Part shown: piece by piece, positions 33,392-43,143 of the stretch
How the letters are laid out: every line of letters begins with the position of its first letter
How positions within the stretch are numbered: the stretch's first letter is position 1
Source of the DNA: Papiliotrema nemorosa
Lineage: Eukaryota; Basidiomycota; Tremellomycetes; Tremellales; Rhynchogastremaceae
DNA length: 64,000 nucleotides
Reading direction: 5' to 3'
Assembly: GCA_032158125.1 (NCBI GenBank)
Contig: JASKOT010000041.1
Location: 1 to 64,000, forward strand
The notes under the pieces: generated by a model
The model's database searches: none
Seen by the model: only the letters and a program-made list of their open reading frames with translations
Told to the model about the DNA's origin: nothing
Translations under genes and position numbers: made by a program

Positions 33392-36300
33392 TTACGACAA
33401 TGGCGTGGTATCGGGCGACATGTCGAGTCCTAGATTGACCAAAAACGCCTCAAAGTCAAACTCTGGTCCGGGAACCGCCACACTCTGATCGCCCCAATTC
33501 AAACCATTCAAATTCAAACCATTCAGCATCTGCCCTTCTATCAAAGATAACGTCGAGCCAGAATCCATTATAGTCGAGGTGGCGGATAGTGAGCCGGGAA
33601 CAACTGCCAGGTCTGTGTTGCCCTCTTTACCGAACGACGCAGAAGGCGAGATGTCGAAGAGGTTTTGTAGTGCCGAATAGTCAATCGATGACACGGCCTG
33701 AGGATCCGTCGTATGCGATGTCTGCGCCTGAGATATTCCGGCAGTCGCTGATGAAAGGACGCTCTCATGATCTCCGATACTGGATGAATCACGTGCAGCC
33801 GAGCGGGAATGCGCGCTCATGGGCAGGGCCGCAGTATGTTCAATCCTGATTGGCGATATGCCTTGACTCGGTTCCCTCGTTCCACCGATCATCGCTAGAT
33901 CCTCCTCGTCGGCCGGTACCGCTTTGCCTGCATTGACATAGATTCTCTCGGCGTTTTTCAACAGGCGCTCAACTTTACTCTGTGCACGTGAGTCTTGGCC
34001 CAAGACAAAGCTCGGGAGTGGAATAATGTTGGCCGGGTGACTCACCAGCTCATCAGGCTTGTTTCCATCTTCGAAAAGCTTCACTCCTTGTTGCAAGGCA
34101 GTCAGAGAGGACGAAGCCATGAGCGATCCCGGGGCTCGTATAACCGCCGAGGCGAGGCACGCACACGCTGAGAAGGAGTGCACCTGTCGAATGAGCTGAC
34201 CCTTCCATGACACAAAGGTCTAAGAAGACTCACCAAGAACATCCATCGTCGACGACAGATCTCAGGGTCTATAGTAGCCAGTTGACGGACAATGTTCAGG
34301 AGAGATTTGCTAGCTTCCAGACAACCGACATAGCTCGGACTAAACAGTCAATTCACGTGTCAGAAGCGAGGTGCGGAAGACTGACCTATATTTGCTGTGA
34401 AGGGGCTCGTCAGGTCGATCCAAGAGAGCTTTGGCGAACCACCCTCGATGGAGAAACATACACCCGACATTCTCCTTCTCAGCTCGATAATTCGCTTTCT
34501 GTACAATGTTCACTCACGAGATGATTATGTATCGTCAACCGTTGTATGGATCGACGCTTGTGCAAAGTCGCATCCGAAAATTGTTGAGCGCTAGAAGGTC
34601 ATTTGGGGTCCAAGAGAACAAAGATGCTCGTACTGCTTGATCTGATCCGGCAAACCATGTTGGACTGTATATTAGTACCAAACACCAATGCGATATATCG
34701 CACATTTTCTAATCTCCCTATCAAGCTGCAGAATGGTGGAATACGTCGAAGGCTTGAGCTTGGATTGTTCCTCGTTGATCCTTGCAAAGTGCCTTGTCAT
34801 CCGATACTGCACTGTCTTCAGCTCTTGGGTATAATACTGCATGTCCGACTGACCCTTGTATCATGATCTGAAGAACCTCAGTCACTGTGGGTCGCGTCAG
34901 AAGAATAGGACTTACAGTAATCTCCATTGGAAGGGATCTCCGGATAGAGCACATCAAAAGCGTGTGCTGCCAACACTATAGGTAAGCAGATCCTTGATTG
35001 ACAGACCGGCTCGAAAATCAAGCTCACTCTGCGGCCGGCCCATCGATAATGATATGGTGGTGTCAAAAGCATATAGCTATGTTTCAGCTCCCAGCGACGG
35101 ATATCTCTTACCTCCCAGAAGATGCGCCGTCTCTGCTGGATTCCCGCAGGCGAGAACCCATAATGAGAGGGGTCGCGATGCAGACCCAGAGCTTGGACTA
35201 CCCTCATCCCCATCCCCAAGAGCTGCCAGGTCGATTGGCTGCATGAGACCATCTTTCCGGCATTCGTGAGCCAGTTGACCAGCACGTGTATCGCTTGAAC
35301 ATCTATCATTCCATCAATGGTGCCACCTGGCAGGGACTCATGAGTCGGCAACTCACAGATGAGAGAGTTGGACGAATCGAGAGACAAACACGCTCTGCCA
35401 AGAGCAAAGTAGTCTCGTGCGTAAGAGTTGTCTTTGAACCTTCAGCCTTCAAGTCTGAGAAGAGCAAGTCATCTTACGAGCCGCGCCGTTGGATTGCAGA
35501 GGGTCAAACATTGCTCCTACGGCCAAGACCAAGAAGAACAAGGCCAAGATTTGTGCTTCAGGGGGTGAAACCGTATAACAGTGGTGTACGATATCCTGGT
35601 GAAAAGCCTCTCTGTTGAGCATGTTAGTACCCCAAGCGACATTCTTTCAATCAGTATTTATTCCGCTGGGAACTCACCTCGAAATAACTATCACACAGTC
35701 GGAATGCTTCTTGAGGTACGGGGAGGTACCTCGCCAAGTCGACCAAAGTCTTACTCAGCCTCATCGCTGAATCTCTCTCGAAAACGAAAGATTGGATCCA
35801 TCCTGGACGAAAAGGAAATGGGGCATGATTTGAGTCGGATATCCTAGCATCTTCCTGCTCTTGATCCGACTACATTGTCAGATGTTGATTGACGTGGAGG
35901 AGTAGCACCAACGACGAGAAAGACACTCGAGGCATTACCATAGAATTGCGTCACTCCTGGCCTTGCAGGATCAATCCTCAGGTGGCCTAAACGGCTCGAG
36001 GTGCTTTCTTCCTTCGAGTTGACAAGTTCCAACCGTCCTGCTTGATCCACTCTGTCAAAATCGACGAGTCCTTCAACCTCACCGTTATCCCCTTCCGAGG
36101 CTCCGGCCATGTCACAGGGCCCTTTGTCGTGCGCGCTGTCGTGCTCGCTGTCTGAAGCATGGCTGCCTGAGATCCCATCCTCGGGCAGGGAAATGTCCAG
36201 ACGGGTATGAGAGGGAGGATGATGGGTGACGGGGTCCAAAGACCCGGTAACTTTTCGAAGAGCTGACTCTAATTCTGATATACGGTCATGGAGTGCCTAG

Positions 36301-36735
36301 TGTGACTTGGTGCTCTCCGTGAGCTATAAGAAGGGGTACTCACCTCCGTACTGTCTAGAATCAACCTTCTTATCAGTTTCTATAGCCCGCTACGTATCCC
36401 CTTGCGCATCGATCGGACGAGGGGTCAAACTCACTTTCGTCCTCGGATGGTCTTTAACGCTCCATTTGGACAGATCGATTCCGTTCCTCTCCTCTTACAA
36501 TTGACACAAGGAAAATTTTGATCGCACCTGAGGCATCAACAGCGCCGTCTTGTGAGCGGATAGCGGCTCACTTGAGCTTTAACCTGCGACATTCGGCGCC
36601 TGGTATCAGCTTGTTCTGAAACGGAGGAGACTCACAGGATTTAGCCTTGCTGGTGAGCGGACTTCGGCGTTTCGCTATCGGTTCTTCGTCCGACTCAAGT
36701 CTTCTCCCCACAGCGTTGGACTTTGAGAAGCTCAT
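33392..36735 (-). CDS. Zn2Cys6 transcription factor with fungal-specific TF domain (second; two microexons)
   Basis: Nuclear regulator, 853 aa in 18 exons: 36735-36636, 36599-36572, 36527-36435, 36350-36344, 36296-35913, 35869-35678, 35607-35478, 35431-35112, 35076-35007, 34975-34916, 34884-34877, 34848-34704, 34664-34634, 34590-34518, 34474-34386, 34339-34234, 34183-34046, 33979-33392. The GAL4-type cluster spans Cys34, 37, 44, 50, 53, 62 and is itself split by two introns. A short coiled coil follows (ALHDRISELESALRKV), then the fungal_trans region with GMRVVQALGLHRD, RRRIFWE and FDTTISLSMGRPQSEL, then a disordered C-terminus with an NGLNLNGLNWG repeat. Frame demands a 7-nt exon (36344-36350) and, most simply, an 8-nt exon (34877-34884). 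It sits between the dehydrogenase and the aldolase and may control the organic-acid genes. Confidence 0.83.
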
Positions 36736-36993
36736 GACACAGTTGCAGTCGTCTACAAGGACATGCGTTGTGCTAAAGGCGGTCTCGTCTCGAGGTTGAG
36801 CGGCTAGGGAGCCGTATCTATGGGCTCATCGGACTCGGCCGTGACTCGCACCTATCCACCCAAACTCATTCCCGCAGTCAGAGATAGGCGATATGCATAT
36901 AGTAAACATCAAGTAGCATCCTCTCGCCGAGAATACATCCTGTAGTCGATATGCTGGATAAGGTGTGCTGATAGGATACAGGGTGACTATGAA

Positions 36994-38122
36994 TTACAAA
37001 ATGGAGGAGAACTGCTTGCCTTGGGCATTCATTGCTCCGATCAGCATGGTAAGATCCCTCGAAGCCATGGCAAAGCTGCAGAGTGAGTACACTGCCATCC
37101 GAGACTGGAAGTGTATCTCACCGGATACAAGAGTACTTCTTGACTAGATCTTCCAGGACATCAGGGCGAGGTTCCAACCCTCCCAACCCGACGAAGACTC
37201 GTCTACCATTGATACTGGCACTCTCGGCGGCTTTTGCAATTTTATCAACGGTAGATCGGAATAGCTCCGAGTCATATTGACCAGGTATACCGAGTCTGAT
37301 ATCGTCAATACCGAACACTGCGAGGACGTGGAGGTGACTTGCTCCATACATAAATCAGCACAACCGATGAACAGTGCATCGATCCCTGCTACCGCTGCGA
37401 TAGCCCTGAAGATAAGCCACAAAGTGTTCATCAGAAGACGTTGCTTACTCGACATTTGAGACGCCTTCTTCTGTCTCAATCATGGGCATGATCAGGATAG
37501 AGTCATTCACAACTTGAGTGATGGGTCCAAACCCTACAGATGTCTGATATTGCGTCACGGCCGTGAACATGGTCACAGATCGATGTCCCTTGATGTCAGT
37601 GATCTCACTTTGATCTAATACACTGGCCCAGGTGCTCACCAAAGGAGGGAATTTTGATGCGCCGACACATAGCTTGGCCTGCTCTACGGTGTTCACATGA
37701 GGTACGATGACACATTGAGCGCCCGAGTCCAGACTCCTCGATATCCATTCAGCCGCACAGGTTGGCACAACAACAGTCGGTGTGATCCTCTTGGTCAGCT
37801 TGAGCTGGAAACGGAGGACTTACCCAACATTCAGACAGCCAACAGCAATATCTTTCATACTTTCCATACCCATGGCCATGTGCTCCAGGTTCATCAACAG
37901 AGCTGTATATCCCGCCCGTTTCGCAATCAAAGGCATCTCGGTAGAGAAGGCGATACGCATCCCGAACGAGAATGCCAACTTGTCAGCGAGCATCGTTTCT
38001 TTGACAGTGTTGGGACGGCAAACTTCTCTAGCAGCCGCCAGTTGAGCCGGCTCGATCGTCGTCTTCTTTGCATTCGCATGGCCATTGGCATTGACAATGT
38101 GGTGTCCATTTTCGACCGCCAT
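36994..38122 (-). CDS. HpcH/HpaI-type class II aldolase
   Basis: Metal-dependent aldolase that makes or cleaves 4-hydroxy-2-oxo acids to pyruvate plus an aldehyde (2,4-dihydroxyhept-2-ene-1,7-dioate aldolase family). 301 aa in six exons: 38122-37824, 37787-37640, 37588-37449, 37405-37343, 37295-37122, 37075-36994. Landmarks: MNLEHMAMGMESMK, ITPTVVVPTCAAEWISR, GAQCVIVPHVNTVEQAK, KFPPLGHRSVTMFTA, the metal-ligand Glu in METEEGVSN-like IETEEGVSN, and Asp in FIGCADLCMELGIPG. The intron at 37296-37342 has a GCAAGT donor (GC-AG type); GT-AG alternatives break the frame. It is divergent from the Dal5-type permease (497 bp between starts) and lies 258 bp from the start of the Zn2Cys6 gene. Confidence 0.88.
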
Positions 38123-38619
38123 ATTGCAGAGTCTTTCGATATGGCTGAGATCTGTAGAGTAGAATGCTTTGTATGGTATGATGGGCGTTCTTTACACACG
38201 ACCTATATGAAGTGCAATGGTCGAACCCCCTAGACGAGGTCGCGATCTTTCGTACTGGACCGCCTTGGAGTCACGGACGCGACAGATACGATTCATTGCC
38301 GACTCACGGAGCTCGGTCGTTCCATACACACAGTCCCTCCTTTGTCGGACGACTGAGATACGCAGCGAGAGTGCGAGAAATCATTGGTTCCTCGCCGCCT
38401 GCACCTGGACCCCCTGCGGATAAGCAAACGAGACGTCGGACTTGAATCATTCCCGATTCCCTCCATTCCGCTTCAACTCCGATCCATATCTCCCCCTCTC
38501 CGTCTTTCCAAACATACCGTACACCTGCTCTATCTTACTCTTACAAGCCTTAACATGCGTATAAATTACTCACCCCCGATCTACTGATCTTTGAGCTTCT
38601 ATCGCTTAATCGTCACACC
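38123..38619. other. Divergent promoter region aldolase / permease
   Basis: 497 bp between divergent starts, with a TATA box on the permease side (38560) and a pyrimidine-rich leader. Overlapping ORFs near 37697-38445 are shadows. Shared regulation of the two genes is likely by layout. Confidence 0.55.
38560..38567 (+). promoter_or_regulatory. Probable TATA box of the anion permease
   Basis: TATAAATT lies 60 bp upstream of the permease start codon at 38620; near-consensus and well spaced. Confidence 0.5.
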
Positions 38620-40668
38620 ATGGAGTCTGCTCCCAAGACTCAAAGCACCGTTGTCGTCCAACCGGGTGAAACGGTCTACGATCCAAACTATGTTCCTGAA
38701 AAAGTTTCTTTCGGGAAGAAGCTCTTGTATCATCTTTGGGATTCCGATCAACATCTCAAGAGTCCAGAGGTGAGCTCGCACAAGCTGAGGCACCATCAGG
38801 ATATTGATTATATGTAGGAACGTCGGCTCATCCGGAAACTCGATTTTGGAATTCTGATCTGCGCTACTCTGGGTTGGGTAAGTAACAAGCTTCATCTACG
38901 TGGCATGACCGCCGACATTGCTCCAGTGGATCAAATATGTTGATCAGAGCAATATCGTCAATGCCTGTAAGTGCCATGACTGACACTCGAATCGACATTG
39001 ACGAGGAGATGTCACTGGGATGAAAGAAGACCTCAGGATGCACGGCAACGAATATACCGTCTGTCTCAGTGAGCTACTCGTTGATTTTGCTTCATTCCAT
39101 CTGGTTGACACTAAGTGATGTACACTATCGGTTTCGCCATCATGCAGATCCCAGCCAATATGATCGCTCTAAAGGTCCGACCTCGATATTGTATAATGGC
39201 GTGCGAACTAGGCTGGACTGCCTTCACTTTCGCCCAAGCAGCCGCCAAGACGCCTCAACAGATGTACGTTTTCCGATTCTTTGTCGGCCTACTGGAGAGT
39301 GGTTTCTCGCCCATTATCATCTTCCTCCTTGGATCTTGGTACAATAAGAAGGAATTGGCGAAACGGATCGCGATCTGGCATATCACTGGGTTTTTCGGTT
39401 CGGCGACCTCGGGTTTTCTCACTGCTGGTATACAACGTACACTGGATGGTCATGCCGGTTTAGCAGGTTGGCGATGGTTGTATATCAGTGTGTTGATTCG
39501 CGTGGGGCAAAGCAGTAGCTGACGAGTGACAGTCTGCGGTTGCATGTCTCTGCCTGTAGCGGTTTCCGTATATTTTCTACTACCCGATTATCCTCATAAT
39601 ACGACAGCTTGGTATATCACCGAGGCGGACAAACAGATGGCTTTGGATAGAGCAGCAAACAACGGTAGAGTCAACGTCACCGGTAAACTCAACCTCGCGT
39701 TGGTCAAACGCATGTTTGGAAATTGGCGTTGGTATGTCCTCGTCGCCATGTACATCTTCGTGAGTCTATCAACCTCTTCGAAGATCGGAGGGATTTCGCC
39801 TTACTCGAAAAATTCTGACCATGCAGTATGGGAACTCTTGTCAGGCGAACAGTTACTTTGCCATTTATCTCAAATCGAACGGTTACTCGGCAACTCAGCG
39901 AAATGTCATCCCAGCGTGTGCCAATCTCGTTTCGATGGTCACAGATTTCGCCTGGGGATTTTTCAGTGATCTGACCGGAAGTCGATTCTGGTGGATGGTA
40001 GGACCTCTGGTGAGCCAAGACACTTGAGCCTTGCAGATTGCCATTATTGACACATCTAGAGCTGCACAACCGTGATCGGAGCTTCCATCTTAACCGCTTG
40101 GCCGGCCAATGACACTGCAAGAGTCGTCGCTTTCTTCCTGGTATCCGGCGGGTATGTGACAGCGGTCACCTGGACGTGGGCCAACGAGGTGATTAAACCT
40201 GTCCTCTCCTATGTTTGTGCGCGCGTTTGGCTTATAGATCAGATCAACAAGGGCAACGCCGAGGAACGTGCCTTGACTATCTCCAGTATGAATGGAATCT
40301 TCTACGCCACGAGTAAGCCATCGCGAATTGTCCTGGACAAGCCCGCTTACCCTCAGACTCTTTCCTTCCTATATTGATCTTCCCCCAAACGATGGCTCCG
40401 AAATTCGAGAGAGGATTCCCCTCAATCTTGTCCTTTGCGTTGATGGCTATCCTACTTGTCTGTGTGTATCGCTGTCTTTGGAATCTCTAATGAAAACGAT
40501 GAGCTGACCACAGGCCTCACGCAGTACCTTCATCAGCGGGAGCTCCGTCAGGAGGTCAGAGTGCAGGAGACCATTCATATGGAACAAGGTAGCGAAGTCA
40601 AAGAGAAGGACGATGTGGACGGAGAAGCCGTTGTGGCTGTAGTCAACTCTGGTCCCACCCTGTCGTGA
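38620..40668 (+). CDS. MFS anion:cation symporter, Dal5/allantoate permease type
   Basis: Plasma-membrane importer of an organic anion, 516 aa with about 12 membrane segments, in eleven exons: 38620-38769, 38818-38877, 38927-38966, 39009-39068, 39116-39487, 39533-39759, 39827-40009, 40060-40188, 40243-40312, 40357-40461, 40514-40668. Signature features of the fungal ACS family: RKLDFGILICATLGWWIKYV followed by DQSNIVNAYV in TM1, GFAIMQIPANMIALKVRPR, FRFFVGLLESGFSPIIIF, WYNKKELAKRIAIWH, GWRWLYI before the central loop, and LPDYPHNTTAWYITE. Substrates of the family include allantoate, ureidosuccinate, nicotinate, pantothenate and tartrate-like acids, so the true substrate is open. The acidic C-terminus is typical. 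It is paired head to head with the aldolase and lies tail to tail with the isocitrate-lyase homologue. Confidence 0.9.
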
Positions 40669-41070
40669 GGCTGCCAACCCTCTCAAACGGCGAGCGAGTG
40701 GCGATGCCGAGTAGAAGTGGGAGCGATGAGCTGATTTGAATTGTAAACCGGGAAGGGACTTCATGAATTACGATTTAGAATCTGGTATATAAAATACAAG
40801 AAGCGGCCAATACATGCATGTTGAGGCTAAGTAGAAATTAAGTGATCCTTCATATTGGAAGGAGTGTTGGCCACAGCGCAATATCTCAGTTGCAATGGAG
40901 AGGATCTGAAGGACGGAAGGTGAGGTGACTTGACGGGCTGTCACAATGACTCCATATGCCTTGAATATGGATGTTCAGATCTAAAACTCGTCAGTGCACC
41001 TAGAGCCAAAGAGAGCTTCATCGGAATGATCAGATGCATGTGTAGGCTAGAAACAGGACAACTAATTACT
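40669..41070. other. Convergent 3' intergenic region
   Basis: 402 bp between the permease and the isocitrate-lyase-like gene, AT-richer than the coding flanks. No feature seen. Confidence 0.5.
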
Positions 41071-42786
41071 CTAATAACCGTCTCCAATAGCCTCTGAAGC
41101 AGCATCACTCAATTGACCCATCGTCTTGTTCCAGACTTCAGGTGAATCCTGCGGAGACAATTCGGCAGGTCTCGAGAACTCCTGAATATATCCCAAGATC
41201 CCCTTTTCTTTCACTGTTCGAGCTAATTTCTCCCCCGCATAGGTCCAGGAAGTGATTCCGGCTCCAGGCATAAATGTCCACGTATACTTGAGTCTATCGA
41301 ATAGCGCCGGCAGCTTTCTCGCTTCTTCATCCCTGGAACCTGCTTATCAGATTTGGAGCATCGGGAGAACAGCTTCTAGGCTTACCATCGGCAGGGAACG
41401 TTCCGGTCATGTTGTAGCCCGTCCATCTTCCTGGTAATTCTCTTTGCATCAACTCTGAAAATTTGATCGCCTTTTCTTCATTGTGCAAAGTCATATTCAT
41501 CCATGATACGTCGATCACATGGCTCGCGGCGATGCACCTTTCCGCAGCGGACTCAGGACACCCTCTGAAAAGGTAAAACCCAGCCGAACATCGAGCGGCA
41601 TCTCCACTCCAGTAGAAGCTGGGAGCAAGCTTTGCCGCCACTCGAAGTGCGGATGAGATGTTCATTTTGGCTGTCTTGGCTTCAAATTCGGGGTACAGCT
41701 CGCGATGAGCCGACTGAAATGCCTCATCGAGTGTCATCAGCTTCGCCGAGGCTTTCCAGGAGGCTCGAGAAGGAGAGTCGGTCAGTGAAGCGTAGTCTTG
41801 GGCTTGTTCCATCGACGCTCCAAGGATATACGGACGATCTCGATAATCGATAGCATCGGTGATTCGTGTAGAAGAAGCCCCTACAGTACGGTAGATGAGC
41901 ATCATCTCCGATCTGCATCGATTAGCCCATTTCGAATCACACAGGAGATATCGACATACCCCATGAGATCAAGCTGATATCGTGCGGCTATGAGACGGCG
42001 TATCGCCTCACACGTCGGCGTGATGATCCATCCTTCTCCATCTTTCCCGTCGAATCGCTTGGTGCCAGACAACAAATCATCGAGATGGATTCCCGCCACG
42101 CCGCTCTGTACGAAAAGCTTGACAAGCTTCATGATCGCTGTCGTCTGACCGTGCCTGTAGTTAGTGACGACACACAGAAAACATCGGACGATGAGGTCAA
42201 TCGTCGCTTACCCGGAATCGGCATCCGCAATTATAGGCAGCAGGAGTCTCTCCCCATTCCCTGGCTTATGGAAGTCTGCCATACGAGCTTGCAGTAGCTG
42301 AGCCCTGTTGAGTCTCTGTACCTGTTACGAAGGTCTCAGCGGGCCATCTTTGGTGTAGCAACCCCATCCCACCTCATTCGGGACCGAGTCATATGGATAG
42401 TCCGCAAGATCGACTCCCGGATCCGTGATACTGCTTTTGGCAACATGGCTTCCAGAGACATAAGCGCACTCTGTCCAGAGGCATTAGCGCTCTGATCTCC
42501 ATATCAGAACGCGTGACTCACCATAGCCTGCTTCTGCCATTCTTTGCAAGCTGACGACATCCGGTACAGCATAAGTCATGCAAGCCGTGCCTGCTGAATG
42601 GTGGGCTGTAAACGCCTTTCGCAGTTTTAAAGCCATCGCATTGCCTAGCGTGTTCTCAGGAAACATGTCTCGCAGACGGATCACGCTGGCCGCCGAGTAG
42701 GGTCTGCGCAAGTGTTTCTGTGTCTCTGAATTCCACCATTCTTCAAGCGATCGAGGTGATTTCCAGTTCGACAGGTCGGTGGTCAT
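41071..42786 (-). CDS. Isocitrate lyase-superfamily protein lacking the KKCGH catalytic motif
   Basis: 487-aa member of the isocitrate/methylisocitrate lyase (PEP mutase) superfamily in six exons: 42786-42522, 42470-42373, 42321-42212, 42154-41960, 41912-41386, 41339-41071. The overall ICL framework is retained: ECAYVSGSH (YVSGWQ-like), DLADYPYDSVPNEVQRLNRA, the Mg-site strand LLLPIIADADSGHGQTTA, GVAGIHLDDLLSGTK, and a C-terminal MPGAGITSWTYAGEKLAR. However, the catalytic loop reads KRFDG (residues 190-194) instead of KKCGH, so the catalytic Cys is replaced by Phe; the downstream ARTDSE is replaced by YRTVGA. It is also about 60 residues shorter than eukaryotic ICL. True ICL activity is therefore unlikely; another C-C lyase or hydrolase reaction, or a regulatory role, is inferred. 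Confidence 0.85.
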
Positions 42787-43143
42787 TTTCAATGCGATTG
42801 TTGATGTTTCTAGGTGCAGAGCTTCCCCAGGCCTGCATGATCCGAGTGTATATCAGTGTATTGGTCAGTCTTATCATGCTCATGCCGCCAAAAGCACCGT
42901 TCGGATGCGTCGTGATTCAAAGTCCGATTCATCGGCGTTGAAGTGGAGACGACGATTTTCGGACATACCCGATCGAGGGCTACTCGGTTGACGCTTCCGT
43001 CAAGCTCACCACCGGACAGTCCGCCACGCTTCGGTCACGAGTAATGAGACACGATGATCATCGAGCGATATGGCAGTTGCGATAAGGTGAGATTTGTCAA
43101 TGATGCTCCGAGGACGATATTTCGTGTGATGCCATCTAGCAGT
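42787..43143. other. Promoter region of the isocitrate-lyase-like gene
   Basis: 357 bp between that gene's start and the 3' end of the PIG-S gene. No supported feature; short ORFs on both strands are shadows. Confidence 0.5.
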
